A stretch of DNA of 64,000 nt from Bradyrhizobium symbiodeficiens (lineage in GTDB: Bacteria; Pseudomonadota; Alphaproteobacteria; Rhizobiales; Xanthobacteraceae). The notes under the pieces were generated by a model, which was not told the DNA's origin, made no database searches, and saw only the letters and a list, made by a program, of their open reading frames with translations. Below, piece by piece: positions 1-8,819 of the stretch. The first letter of the stretch is position 1; each line of letters begins with the position of its first letter. The DNA lies in contig NZ_CP029427.2 of assembly GCF_002266465.3 (NCBI RefSeq), positions 3,040,501-3,104,500 on the forward strand, in the 5' to 3' direction. The translations under genes were made by a program, and so were the position numbers.

Positions 1-390
1 CTGTGGTGCGGCCGGAAGATCATCGGCGTGCTCTTCACTGCGACGACGGAGACGGGCGCGCCCTATACGCCGCGGGCACGATTGCGCATGCAGATGCTAT
101 GCCGGGCCGGCTCGCTAGCGCTGACCAACATGATGGATACGGGCGAGCTGCAAGCCGGTCGTAGCCCGGGCCGTCAACCCGAGACGGCCGGGATGCTCTC
201 GGCATCGCTGCCGCCGCGCTCGGCGGATGTCGCCATCCGGGTTTGCCGTGGCCAGACCAACAAGGAGATTGCCCGCGAAATGGGGATTTCCGACCAGACC
301 GTGAAGGAGCACGTCGCGAATCTATGCCGGCGCTTCGGCGTGCACAACCGGACCGAACTTGCGGCCTGCCTTCTCAGCGCGCGGCAGTGA
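1..390 (+). CDS. LuxR-type regulator with GAF-like segment (5' partial)
   Basis: The reading frame is open to the window edge, so the gene starts upstream; the GTG at 28 is probably internal. The visible N-terminal part (GVLFTATTETG, then TPRARLRMQMLCRAGSLALTN) resembles the last strand and helix of a GAF sensory domain. The C-terminal ~60 residues are a LuxR/GerE helix-turn-helix, with QTNKEIAREMGISDQTVKEHV as the recognition unit and FGVHNRTEL as the closing helix. It is likely a DNA-binding transcriptional regulator whose signal is sensed by the upstream domain. The ligand and targets cannot be told from here. The LuxR assignment is firm; the GAF assignment is an inference from a short stretch. 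Confidence 0.8.
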   Translation: MWCGRKIIGVLFTATTETGAPYTPRARLRMQMLCRAGSLALTNMMDTGELQAGRSPGRQPETAGMLSASLPPRSADVAIRVCRGQTNKEIAREMGISDQTVKEHVANLCRRFGVHNRTELAACLLSARQ

Positions 391-542
391 AGCCGCCGGT
401 CACAGCGTGCGTTCGGCGGGGTCGTTAAAATTGTCTGCAATCCGTCCAGCAGCGGCAAACCGTGCGGACGAGAAGCACTGCGCTTTAAACCAGAGCTTTG
501 GAACTGATCTGCATTCTGCCTGCAACAGGGCAGGGCATCAGC

Positions 543-806
543 ATGTCAATTCTCAGGGAGATCGTCGCTGCGGTCGCGGGAGTCTACGCGCTCCTGCTCG
601 CCTGCGACGCATTGTTCGGGGTCGGCGAGCCGCGCTTCGACGACGTATATTACCGCGCCAGCTTCTACGCGCCGCGGCCGAAGGAATTCCGCTTCGCGGG
701 TGACACGCCGCCGGCGGTGCGCGTCAGCGACGCCTTCGCGCAGTTCTCGGCGGGCGAGGTCAAGCCGAACAAGCGTTACTCGGCGCTGACGACCATTATC
801 CGGTAG
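543..806 (+). CDS. Small conserved-type hypothetical protein
   Basis: This is an 87-residue protein. I chose the ATG at 543 over the upstream start at 498 because MSILREIVAAVAGVYALLLA forms a clean N-terminal hydrophobic segment (signal peptide or anchor), whereas the extension is not hydrophobic. The rest is polar and acidic/aromatic (RFDDVYYRASFYAP). I do not recognise a family. It is probably an exported or inner-membrane-anchored protein. It follows the LuxR gene by ~150 bp on the same strand, but nothing shows they are co-transcribed. Confidence 0.5.
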   Translation: MSILREIVAAVAGVYALLLACDALFGVGEPRFDDVYYRASFYAPRPKEFRFAGDTPPAVRVSDAFAQFSAGEVKPNKRYSALTTIIR

Positions 807-839
807 GGCCGAGGCATAAATCGGCGTCCGCCCGTCCGG

Positions 840-1421
840 TTATTGCAAATCGTGAAGCTCCTTACCGAGCGGCGGCGTCAGCCGAAAATCTGAAAATGCG
901 ACCGCGAGTCCGGATCGCTCCGGTGTGCAGGCCATAGGTCCAACAAGATAGGAAGAATTCGCTGCGAACGGCGCAAGCCGCATGAGAGGCCATATCTTGC
1001 CATCGCTCGAAGACTGCAAGCGAAGAACGCCGTGCGCAATCGTAATGCGCAACCGGAAGTCACTGGCGTCGTGCTGATAGGGTGCCGTCGCCCAGTCCGA
1101 TCGCCCGTCGGTCAGGACGCTCGATAGCATCGCGCGCCCATCCGCAAACTCGATCCCGGCCTTGAGCCAGCAACGTTCGTCCACACGCACCATGACGCCC
1201 GCTTGATCGTAGAGCGCTTTGAAATCACCCCGGACGCGGAGTTCGGCCGTGAATGCGTCCCCGACCGGAAAACCAAGAAAGTGCCCGCTGTCGCGGATGA
1301 AACCGTAGTGGGTTTCGCGCCAAAAGTCGGTGGCATGGTCCGTAACCACTTCGAGGAAGTTGTCCTTTTCAGACCATTGTTTCGGTTCGTTCAACCAAGT
1401 GCCGTTGGACCTGCCAAACAT
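840..1421 (-). CDS. DUF1349 domain protein (concanavalin-like fold)
   Basis: The protein has 193 residues from the ATG at 1421 (MFGRSNGTWLNEPKQW). An in-frame extension to 1466 exists but is not family-like. The pattern of an N-terminal WLNEP, central GVMVRVDERCWLKAGIEFADGR, and LRLQSSSDGKIWPLMRLAPF matches the DUF1349 family, also annotated as regulation of enolase 1 / YwnB-like. These are concanavalin-A-like beta-sandwich proteins, usually about 190 residues. The biochemical role of the family is not established. The neighbours give no functional hint. Confidence 0.75.
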   Translation of the reverse strand: MFGRSNGTWLNEPKQWSEKDNFLEVVTDHATDFWRETHYGFIRDSGHFLGFPVGDAFTAELRVRGDFKALYDQAGVMVRVDERCWLKAGIEFADGRAMLSSVLTDGRSDWATAPYQHDASDFRLRITIAHGVLRLQSSSDGKIWPLMRLAPFAANSSYLVGPMACTPERSGLAVAFSDFRLTPPLGKELHDLQ

Positions 1422-2296
1422 CCTTGATGCTCCATCTGAAGGCGGGACACGCGGTCCAACAACCAACTACGCGGAAAGTTTTGTGCCGAGCACAAAAAGG
1501 CAGGTTTCAGGCGCAATGCGACCTCGCGCACGCCTTTCAGCGTTTCCACGGAAACGTCCGGGCCGGGCACGATAGCTACAAGACCTTGTGTTGCCCGATA
1601 GGCAAAACACGCGAGGGATGGGGCAACCCTCATCACCGAAAATATTCCACTTTACCGAAATTCGGGAACGGCGTATGTGTTGCGGCATCCCGGCCCAACG
1701 AAGAGGGGCGTATCGCGATCGTCACGAACGCGGGCCGGGCGGCGGTGGACGCAGGTGACATCGGCGCCAAGGATTTCGCAGGGCGGGCAACCGTGAGCAA
1801 GGCGCCTCGCGCACACGACCGGTGTGATCGGCGTACGGCAAAATCGTGTGGTCCTGGCGCCCGGGGTCTGTGCGCCAAGTCTTGCGGTGATGTGTGTTGC
1901 TCAACCGGGCACGCGCATCAGTCATCCACAAGGCGACGGGGGCAATAGTGCAACGCTCCCCGGGGAGAGCGCGACATAAGCTGTAAACCCACTGCGCAGG
2001 GAAGGCCGGATGTTCGGCTTCACCTGTATGCCGCTGTGCAGCTTCTTGTAGCGCAACCTTCGCACAGTGGACCGTGGGTGCCCGGCCGGCACCCGGTCTT
2101 CCCTGCGCCCTCGTTCAATCGAGGGTGAAGCGATGAAGCAAAACTCGGGCGAGATGCGCCGCGAGGATGATTAGCCGTGTCTGCAACGGAGCTGCCGCTC
2201 GAGAAGTGGCACCGTCACGATGAGCGATTTCCGGATTGCTCGCTACTCCCGCCATCGTGCAGCAATGATGAACGTCGAGGCGCATCGTGATGTGTC
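1422..2296. other. Gene-poor stretch containing a dispersed structured repeat
   Basis: No convincing gene is present. Several overlapping ORFs exist on both strands (for example 1424-1948), but they have odd composition, no recognisable domain and no ribosome binding site. The distal part (about 1690-2190) is a structured repeat listed separately. The proximal part (1422-1690) shows nothing I can assign, and it may include decayed coding sequence. Confidence 0.5.
1690..2190. repeat. Dispersed structured intergenic repeat, Bradyrhizobium type
   Basis: Visible structure: GCGCAGGGAAG at 1994-2004 pairs perfectly with CTTCCCTGCGC at 2098-2108. Nested inside is GGGTGCC/GGCACCC (2076-2094). A second hairpin, CCCTCG/CGAGGG, follows at 2108-2125. 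The flanking text (AACGAAGAGGGGCG near 1700, AAACTCGGGCGAGA near 2140) matches, from memory, a repeat seen in many copies in Bradyrhizobium and Rhodopseudomonas intergenic regions. The present copy looks shortened. Origin and function are unknown; it could be a degenerate mobile or RNA-structured element. The exact ends are uncertain. Confidence 0.55.
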
Positions 2297-3193
2297 TCAG
2301 TCCCCCTGGACCCATTCGGCGACGCCGCGCCACAGCGTGTCGCGGTGCTCGGGGCGGAAGAAGCCGAAATGGCCGATTGCCTTGGCGCCGACGTCGGACG
2401 GCTTGACGTCGAGCACCTCCGGCTTGATCGCGGTGAACCCGCTGGCGAGCAGCTCGACCGCCGGCCGCGTCGCCCAGGGATCGTCCGAGAAGCACAGCGC
2501 CCGCAGCTCGCCCTTGAACCTTGGAAAATTCTCCAGCGCCGGCAGCTTGGAATCGAACAGGTAGCGCGGGCTCGAGACCCACTCGGCCCATTGCAGGAAG
2601 ACACCCTTGGGCAAATCCTCGCCGACGCCGGTCCAGCCCGGGGCGTAGCCGAGCGTGTGAACGAGCGGTACGCCGATGAGGTTCATGAAGGCGAAGACGC
2701 GGTATTTCTCCGGCGAGGTCATCAGCCGCCAGGTCGCGGCCTGCGAGGCTACGAAGGCGGCGCGCGATATTTCGCTGTTGTTGGCGATCAGCCCGAGCGC
2801 CTGGCCGCCGAAGGAATGGCCGACATAGGCAAGCGGCAGGGTGTTGTACCGCTCGCGCATCCAGCTGACCGCGGCGGTGACGTCGAGCGCGGCCCAATCC
2901 GACATCGAGGCCTTGAAGCCGACCAGCGATTTCGGCCGGTTGTAGCCGACCATCGCCGGCAGCCGGGAATCGCCGATGCCGCGGTAGTCGTAGGTCAGCA
3001 CCGCGCAGCCGCGATGGGCGAGGTAGGAGGCAAAGCCGCGATAGATTTTTCGCGGGACGGCGGTCGCCGAATTGATCAGGACGGCATGGCGCTTGGTGCC
3101 GCGCGGCAGGAACAGGGTGCCGGTCAGGGCATACCCGTCGGTCGCCGGGAAGTTGATCTCGTCGATGAAAACGTCGTCCGGTGCCGCGTCCAT
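2297..3193 (-). CDS. Alpha/beta hydrolase
   Basis: This 298-residue serine hydrolase of the alpha/beta fold has a nucleophile elbow G-H-S-F-G-G around residues 127-132, preceded by the strand LPLAYV. An oxyanion-region strand CAVLTYDYRGIGDS lies near residue 65. A late His in the IGHFGFFRPEH segment is the likely catalytic histidine. The N-terminal INFPATDGYALTGTLFLPRG is typical of the serine aminopeptidase/YheT-like group. It has no signal peptide, so it is probably cytoplasmic. The substrate cannot be predicted. It is divergent from the DAHP synthase gene, with a 179-bp intergenic region between them. Confidence 0.85.
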   Translation of the reverse strand: MDAAPDDVFIDEINFPATDGYALTGTLFLPRGTKRHAVLINSATAVPRKIYRGFASYLAHRGCAVLTYDYRGIGDSRLPAMVGYNRPKSLVGFKASMSDWAALDVTAAVSWMRERYNTLPLAYVGHSFGGQALGLIANNSEISRAAFVASQAATWRLMTSPEKYRVFAFMNLIGVPLVHTLGYAPGWTGVGEDLPKGVFLQWAEWVSSPRYLFDSKLPALENFPRFKGELRALCFSDDPWATRPAVELLASGFTAIKPEVLDVKPSDVGAKAIGHFGFFRPEHRDTLWRGVAEWVQGD

Positions 3194-3372
3194 GGGCGCA
3201 AGGTATCCCGCCAGTTGCCTCGCCCGCCCAGCAGATGCGAATTTGGCTTTCCTCGCAAGGGTTTGCAGTTCGAGGCGGATTTACAACTGGCGATGTCGTG
3301 CCAGCCTGTGTATAAGGCGGCCCTCGCAACCCCTAGATCAGGTTGTGCTTTTTGCTTCACGGAGAGATTGCG

Positions 3373-4761
3373 ATGTCCGAGCGGTGGACGCCCGAGTCCT
3401 GGCGCAGCAAGCCGGTGCTACAGGTGCCCGATTATCCCGACGCCAAGGCCCTGGCCGACGTCGAGACGCAGCTTGCGACCTTTCCGCCGCTGGTGTTCGC
3501 GGGCGAGGCGCGCAACCTGAAGAAGGCGCTGGGGCGCGTTGCGGCGGGCGAAGCGTTCCTGCTGCAGGGCGGCGATTGCGCCGAGAGCTTCGCCGAGCAC
3601 GGCGCCAACAACATCCGCGATTTTTTCCGCGTGCTGCTGCAGATGGCGGTGGTGCTGACCTATGCCGGCGCGGTGCCGGTGGTGAAGGTCGGGCGCGTTG
3701 CCGGCCAGTTCGCCAAGCCGCGATCGTCGCCGACCGAGAAGCTCAATGGCATCGAGCTGCCGAGCTATCGCGGCGACATCGTCAACGACATCGCCTTCAC
3801 CAGGGAAGCGCGCATTCCCGATCCGCAGCGCCAGCTGATGGCCTATCGCCAGTCGGCCGCGACGCTGAACCTGCTGCGCGCCTTCGCCACCGGCGGCTAC
3901 GCCAATCTCGGCAGCGTGCATCAATGGATGCTCGGCTTCCTCAAGGATAGTCCGCAGTCTCGCCGCTACAAGGAGCTGGCCGACCGCATCTCGGACGCGC
4001 TCAACTTCATGCGCGCCTGCGGCCTGGATCTCGAGGCCCATCCCGAGCTGCGTGCCACCGATTTCTACACCAGCCACGAGGCGCTGCTGCTCGGCTACGA
4101 GCAGGCCCTGACCCGCGTCGATTCCACCACCGGCGACTGGTACGCGACCTCGGGTCACATGATCTGGATTGGCGACCGCACCCGCCAGCTCGATCACGGC
4201 CATATCGAATATTTCCGCGGCATCAAGAACCCGATCGGGCTGAAATGCGGCCCGTCGCTCAAGCCCGACGAACTGTTGAAGCTGATCGACGTGCTCAACC
4301 CCGACAACGAGCCGGGCCGGCTGACGCTGATCGGCCGCTTCGGCTCCGACAAGGTCGGCGAGCATCTGCCGAACATGATCCGCGCCGTGAAGCGCGAGGG
4401 CAAGGTGGTGGTCTGGTCCTGCGATCCCATGCACGGCAACACCATCACCTCGACCTCGGGCTACAAGACGCGGCCGTTCGACCGCATCCTGTCCGAGGTG
4501 AAGTCGTTCTTCACGATCCATGCCGCCGAAGGCACCCATGCCGGCGGCGTGCATCTGGAGATGACCGGGCAGGACGTCACCGAATGTATCGGCGGCGCAC
4601 GCGCGATCACCGACGAGCACCTCAACGACCGCTATCACACCGTCTGCGATCCCCGCCTCAATGCCGAGCAATCCATCGACATGGCTTTCCTGATTGCGGA
4701 GCTGCTCAAGCAGGAACGCGCGGGCAAGGCCACGCCGATGCCGGCGGCAGCGGGGCTCTAG
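3373..4761 (+). CDS. aroG: 3-deoxy-7-phosphoheptulonate synthase, class II
   Basis: This enzyme condenses phosphoenolpyruvate and erythrose 4-phosphate in the first step of the shikimate pathway. The 462-residue length fits class II (plant/actinobacterial-type) DAHP synthases. Markers include [11 protein letters not shown] near residue 58 (metal-binding Cys), [12 protein letters not shown] near 110, and [28 protein letters not shown] near 380. I prefer the ATG at 3373, preceded by GGAGAG at 3361, to the GTG at 3343. The downstream dgkA begins four bases after the stop, so the two are probably co-transcribed. The symbol is used for the class II enzyme; other genomes call it aroF or aroA. Confidence 0.93.
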   Translation: MSERWTPESWRSKPVLQVPDYPDAKALADVETQLATFPPLVFAGEARNLKKALGRVAAGEAFLLQGGDCAESFAEHGANNIRDFFRVLLQMAVVLTYAGAVPVVKVGRVAGQFAKPRSSPTEKLNGIELPSYRGDIVNDIAFTREARIPDPQRQLMAYRQSAATLNLLRAFATGGYANLGSVHQWMLGFLKDSPQSRRYKELADRISDALNFMRACGLDLEAHPELRATDFYTSHEALLLGYEQALTRVDSTTGDWYATSGHMIWIGDRTRQLDHGHIEYFRGIKNPIGLKCGPSLKPDELLKLIDVLNPDNEPGRLTLIGRFGSDKVGEHLPNMIRAVKREGKVVVWSCDPMHGNTITSTSGYKTRPFDRILSEVKSFFTIHAAEGTHAGGVHLEMTGQDVTECIGGARAITDEHLNDRYHTVCDPRLNAEQSIDMAFLIAELLKQERAGKATPMPAAAGL

Positions 4762-4765
4762 GATC

Positions 4766-5119
4766 TTGCTGCGGATCTGGAAGGCCACGATCAATTCCCG
4801 TAACGGTCTGGCCTTTGCGTTCCGATCGGAGCAGGCTGTCCGCGAGGAAATTTTTGCGCTCCTGCTGTCGCTGCCGCTGGCCTGGCTGGTCGGCGCGACC
4901 GCGATGCGCGCGGTCGAACTGGTCTGTTCGGTTGCGTTCGTGCTGACCGTCGAGCTGCTCAACACCGCGATCGAGAAGCTCGCCGACCGGCTGACCATGG
5001 ATCACGACAAGCAGATCGGCCGGGTCAAGGACATGGGCTCGGCGGCGGTCGGCGTCGCGCTGCTGATGGCAGGCGCGTTCTGGATCATCGCCATCATCGA
5101 GCGACTGGGATTCATCTGA
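4766..5119 (+). CDS. dgkA: Diacylglycerol kinase
   Basis: A small trimeric inner-membrane kinase that phosphorylates diacylglycerol to phosphatidic acid. It aligns over its length with E. coli DgkA: RIWKATINSRNGLAFAFRSEQAVREE, then VELLNTAIEKLADR (two catalytic/metal-binding Glu) and GRVKDMGSAAV, with three hydrophobic segments. The expected 117-residue length requires a non-ATG start. I chose TTG at 4766, right after the aroG stop; CTG at 4769 is equivalent. The longer ORF from 4694 runs in another frame inside aroG and is not family-like. Translational coupling to aroG seems likely. Confidence 0.88.
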   Translation: MLRIWKATINSRNGLAFAFRSEQAVREEIFALLLSLPLAWLVGATAMRAVELVCSVAFVLTVELLNTAIEKLADRLTMDHDKQIGRVKDMGSAAVGVALLMAGAFWIIAIIERLGFI

Positions 5120-5135
5120 TCGGAGCGCGGCGGCC

Positions 5136-6893
5136 ATGACCGAACGTCTCAAAGCATTCGTGGTCACGCTCGCCCAGCTCAATCCTGTTATGGGCGACAT
5201 CGAGGGTAACGCCGTCAAGGCGCGCGATGCGCGCGCGCGTGCCATAGCCGACGGCGCCGATCTCGTGCTGTTTCCGGAACTGTTCATCGCCGGCTATCCG
5301 CCGGAAGACCTGGTGCAGAAGCCGGCCTTCCAGGCGGCCTGCCGCGCCGCGATCGAGGCACTGGCGCGCGAGACCGCCGGTGGCGGGCCGGCCATGCTGA
5401 TCGGCACGCCCTGGGCCGAGGACGGCAAGCTCTACAATGCCTGCGCGCTGCTCGATGGCGGGCGCATCGCCGCACTTCGCTTCAAATGCAATCTGCCGAA
5501 CTACGGCGTGTTCGACGAGAAGCGGTTGTTTTCGCGCGGCCCTGCGGCGGGCCCCGTGACCGTGCGCGGCGTACGCATCGGCGTCCCCATCTGCGAGGAT
5601 ATCTGGCTGGAAGAGTCCGGGGACTACGAGAACGTCATCGAGACGCTGGCCGAGACCGGCGCCGAGATCATCCTGGTGCCGAACGGCTCGCCTTACTCCC
5701 GCGACAAGAACGATGTGCGCCTGTCGGTCGCGGTCGCCCGCGTCACCGAGAGCGGGCTGCCGCTGGTCTATCTCAACCAGGTCGGCGGCCAGGACGAACT
5801 GGTGTTCGACGGCGCGTCGTTCGCGCTCAACGGCGATCTCTCGCTCGCAGCGCAACTGCCGTCCTTCGAAGAGAGCATCGTCACGCTGCGCTTCACGCGA
5901 AACGGCGACGACTGGCGTTGCGCGGGACCGATCGCGGAGCAGGTCGAGGGTGACAAGGCCGATTATGCCGCCTGCGTGCTGGGGCTGCGCGACTACGTCG
6001 TCAAGAACGGTTTTCCCGGCGTGCTGCTCGGCATTTCCGGCGGCATCGATTCAGCGCTGTGTGCGGCGATCGCGGTCGATGCGCTCGGCGCCGATCAGGT
6101 GCATGGCGTGATGCTGCCGTATCGCTACACCGCAGCACACTCGATCGCCGATGCGGGCGAACTCGCCGGCCATCTCGGCATTCGCTACGAGGTGCTGCCG
6201 ATCGCGGAGGCCGTGACCGGGTTCGAGACCATCCTCTCGGGCCTGTTCAAGAACCTGCCGCCCGACATCACCGAGGAAAACCTCCAGGCCCGCAGCCGCG
6301 GCACGCTCTTGATGGCGATCTCCAACAAGACCGGGTTGATGGTGGTGACGACCGGCAACAAGTCGGAAATGTCGGTGGGCTACGCCACGCTCTACGGCGA
6401 CATGAACGGCGGCTTCAACCCGATCAAGGACATCTACAAGACACAGGTGTTCCGGCTGGCGGCCTTGCGCAACGGCTGGAAGCCCGATGGCGCGCTCGGG
6501 CCTGCCGGCGAAGTGATCCCGCCCGACATCATCACGCGGCCGCCGAGCGCGGAATTGCGCGAGAACCAGCGTGATGAGGACTCGCTGCCGCCTTATGACG
6601 TGCTCGACGCGATCCTGAAGCGTCTGATCGAGCGCGAAGAGCCGCTCGATCAGATCATCGCCGCCGGTTTCGATCGCGACACCGTCGCCCGGATCGACCA
6701 TCTGCTCAACGTCGCCGAATACAAGCGCCGCCAGGCTGCCCCCGGCGTGAAGGTAACGCCGAGAAATTTCGGCCGCGACCGCCGCTATCCCATCACCAAC
6801 CGCTTCCGCGACAAGGGCGAGGGGCTGCCGACGGCGGACGAGACGCTGGTCTCGCGCGGCAGCAAGGCGTCGATCGACGCATTCGAGGGGTGA
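5136..6893 (+). CDS. nadE: Glutamine-dependent NAD(+) synthetase
   Basis: A two-domain 585-residue enzyme. The N-terminal nitrilase-like glutaminase domain has FPELFIAGYPPEDL (catalytic Glu), a Lys in RFKCNLPNYGVFDE, and the nucleophile Cys in VPICEDIWLE. The C-terminal ATP-pyrophosphatase domain has LGISGGIDSALCA at about residue 300. It converts nicotinate adenine dinucleotide to NAD with glutamine as nitrogen donor. It starts 16 bases after dgkA, so it is probably in the same transcription unit. Length and motif order match the family. Its proximity (in kb) to the nicotinate-degradation cluster is not meaningful, as they are 40 kb apart. Confidence 0.95.
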   Translation: MTERLKAFVVTLAQLNPVMGDIEGNAVKARDARARAIADGADLVLFPELFIAGYPPEDLVQKPAFQAACRAAIEALARETAGGGPAMLIGTPWAEDGKLYNACALLDGGRIAALRFKCNLPNYGVFDEKRLFSRGPAAGPVTVRGVRIGVPICEDIWLEESGDYENVIETLAETGAEIILVPNGSPYSRDKNDVRLSVAVARVTESGLPLVYLNQVGGQDELVFDGASFALNGDLSLAAQLPSFEESIVTLRFTRNGDDWRCAGPIAEQVEGDKADYAACVLGLRDYVVKNGFPGVLLGISGGIDSALCAAIAVDALGADQVHGVMLPYRYTAAHSIADAGELAGHLGIRYEVLPIAEAVTGFETILSGLFKNLPPDITEENLQARSRGTLLMAISNKTGLMVVTTGNKSEMSVGYATLYGDMNGGFNPIKDIYKTQVFRLAALRNGWKPDGALGPAGEVIPPDIITRPPSAELRENQRDEDSLPPYDVLDAILKRLIEREEPLDQIIAAGFDRDTVARIDHLLNVAEYKRRQAAPGVKVTPRNFGRDRRYPITNRFRDKGEGLPTADETLVSRGSKASIDAFEG

Positions 6894-6915
6894 GGGCGGC
6901 AGCTAGCCGCCGCAC

Positions 6916-8094
6916 CTATTTCTGCTGCTGCGGCAGGAAGGTGGGGCCGACCGAGCGGATCGGCTTGTTATCGGAGCTCGCAGCCGCGCCGGTATCCACC
7001 GGCGGCGCCGCAGCTGGTGCAGCCGCCGTGGTCGGCGGGGGAGCTGCGCCCTTTTTGGCGTTCGCAGGCGTGCCCTTGTTGAGCCGCTGCTGCTGCATTT
7101 TCTTGGCGCTTTCCTCGGTGACGATGATGTCGCCCTGCTGCTCGGCGGTCGCCTTGTCGTCAGCGGATTTCAGCGCGTCCGCCCAGGTCTGGCCGGCGGC
7201 CTTGCAGGAGCACGACGGGTTGAACTCGCTGCGGAATTTGAAAGCGGTCGGCAGCGCCGTGTAGGGCTGGCCGCTGATCGAGACCGCCGAATTCATGTCC
7301 TCGCCGGGATTGCGATGGGTGTAGAGCACGGCTTCCGCGGCCGGGCACAGCGCCTTGCAGGTCTTCTCGTCGTCGGAGAAGCGCGCCGGCACCGTGGCAA
7401 ACGAGATCGGGAAATAGGCGCCGTCGCAAGTGCGCACGCACACGGTGCGGAAAGTGCCGGATTGCGGCCCGAGATCGGAGGGCGGCGCACCTTGCGGATT
7501 GCCCGCGTTGTTGCCGCCGAACAGATTGCTGAGGAAGTTGCCGCCGCCTTGGCCTTGCGCGGCGTTGGCGTATTGCGGGCCGCAATTGTTCTGCGCCAGC
7601 GCCACCAGCACCGAGCGGCGCTGACTGTCGCGCTCCGGGCTGTAGCCGCCGCCACTGCCGCCGCGCAGGCGTTCGAGATTGCCGGTGATCTGGTCCAGAT
7701 TGGCGCGCATCTGCTGGATCTGGGTGTTGACCGGGCCGCATTGGGCCGACTGGCCGTTGAACAGCGAGAAGAAGCCGGAGGAATCGCAGCCCATGCGCTT
7801 GGCCTGCATGGTGACACGGTCGAGCTCGGCCTGCTGCCTGGCCTGGGAGTCCTGGTAACGGCGGATCTGCTCCTCACGCGCGGGGTCGCCACCGCCGCCG
7901 CGGTCGAGCGCCGCGAGCTGGCCTTCCAGCCGCACGCACATCGGATTGGGCCCAAGTCCGTTTTGCCCCGGCTGAGGCGGCGGTCCGGGCGGCCCGGCCT
8001 GCGCGAAAGCGCCGGTGACGAGCACGGCCGTGCTCAAGAGCACGGTGCAGGCAAGGACGAAGCGGGCACGGGAGAGGGATAGGAATTCAGGCAT
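6916..8094 (-). CDS. DUF2865 secreted protein
   Basis: A protein of about 392 residues starting at the ATG at 8094 (MPEFLSLSRARFVLA), which begins a typical signal peptide ending near AFAQAG. The mature part has a predicted coiled coil (ARQQAELDRVTMQAKRMGC), then a Cys-rich core (CVRTCDGAYFPISF, CKALCPAAEAVLYTH, CSCKAAGQTWADALK), then a low-complexity Pro/Ala tail. The core order is characteristic of DUF2865, which is common in Bradyrhizobium and relatives. It is likely a periplasmic or cell-envelope protein with disulfides. The function is unknown. It is convergent with nadE (22-bp gap). Confidence 0.8.
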   Translation of the reverse strand: MPEFLSLSRARFVLACTVLLSTAVLVTGAFAQAGPPGPPPQPGQNGLGPNPMCVRLEGQLAALDRGGGGDPAREEQIRRYQDSQARQQAELDRVTMQAKRMGCDSSGFFSLFNGQSAQCGPVNTQIQQMRANLDQITGNLERLRGGSGGGYSPERDSQRRSVLVALAQNNCGPQYANAAQGQGGGNFLSNLFGGNNAGNPQGAPPSDLGPQSGTFRTVCVRTCDGAYFPISFATVPARFSDDEKTCKALCPAAEAVLYTHRNPGEDMNSAVSISGQPYTALPTAFKFRSEFNPSCSCKAAGQTWADALKSADDKATAEQQGDIIVTEESAKKMQQQRLNKGTPANAKKGAAPPPTTAAAPAAAPPVDTGAAASSDNKPIRSVGPTFLPQQQK

Positions 8095-8245
8095 ATCCGC
8101 CATTCTAGCGAGGTCACGGCCCAAGGTGATGTTCCACGTGACTTGGAAGGGCCGAAGCGCGCCCTCCCATAGCCGCTTCCTGCGGCATCGTCACGTCGTT
8201 TCGGGGGCCAAGGGACCGGCCTAAGCTGCGCCAGTGCCGAGTAAA

Positions 8246-8539
8246 TTAGCGCTGGCAGGTGATTGCGACATATTCGTCGCAATGGCCATGAGAGCAATTT
8301 GTGCCGGATTTGGGGACAGAGCCGGTAATTTCGTCGGGATCGACCCGGCGATAGCTTGATGCCTGGGCAAAATCTCGTGACTGGCAATAGGTCCGGGCGA
8401 CGGAGGCCCCGCATTTCTCACCCTTGGCCAGGCACTGGTCGCCGTAACCGTTGGCGATGATGAAGACGCGGGTCTCGGCGCAGGCGCCGGATGCGGCGAG
8501 GATCGAGGCGCTGAAAATGAGCGCGAGCAAGGATCGCAT
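8246..8539 (-). CDS. Small secreted Cys-containing hypothetical
   Basis: A 97-residue protein from the ATG at 8539 (MRSLLALIFSASILAASGA). This gives a clear signal peptide with cleavage likely after ACA. The mature part has six Cys (CLAKGEKC, TYCQ, TNCSHGHC, ITC) and probably folds in the periplasm with disulfides. An alternative start at 8557 adds six residues. I do not recognise a named family. The intergenic space of about 280 bp to cysS carries no other gene that I can see. Confidence 0.65.
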   Translation of the reverse strand: MRSLLALIFSASILAASGACAETRVFIIANGYGDQCLAKGEKCGASVARTYCQSRDFAQASSYRRVDPDEITGSVPKSGTNCSHGHCDEYVAITCQR

Positions 8540-8819
8540 GAAAATACCGAGAGGCAAAAAGGTGGAACAATCCGGTTCCAGAATGGGCTCAAATAGTTAA
8601 GGATATGAACTATCGGACGTCCGTAGTCCGGGTGAATGGCGTTTCGCGCGGCTCCCTTGACGCAGGGGCGCCTGTTAGCCCATATGTTCCGCATGAACGG
8701 TCTCCTCGCCATTTGCTTCATTTGCGAGATTACGAGCTAGCGATTCGCTGGCTGGAGCCGTCTTTTCTCAAACACGTTGAGAGACCTGGACGCCCGGCCA
8801 ACAGCCGACGGGTATCCAT

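Noticed and set aside
1424..1948. Possible 174-residue gene in the gap after DUF1349
   Set aside because: No domain or binding site, and half of it lies in the dispersed repeat.
3418..4998. A 526-codon minus-strand frame over aroG and dgkA
   Set aside because: Shadow of the class II DAHP synthase; no ribosome binding site or domain.
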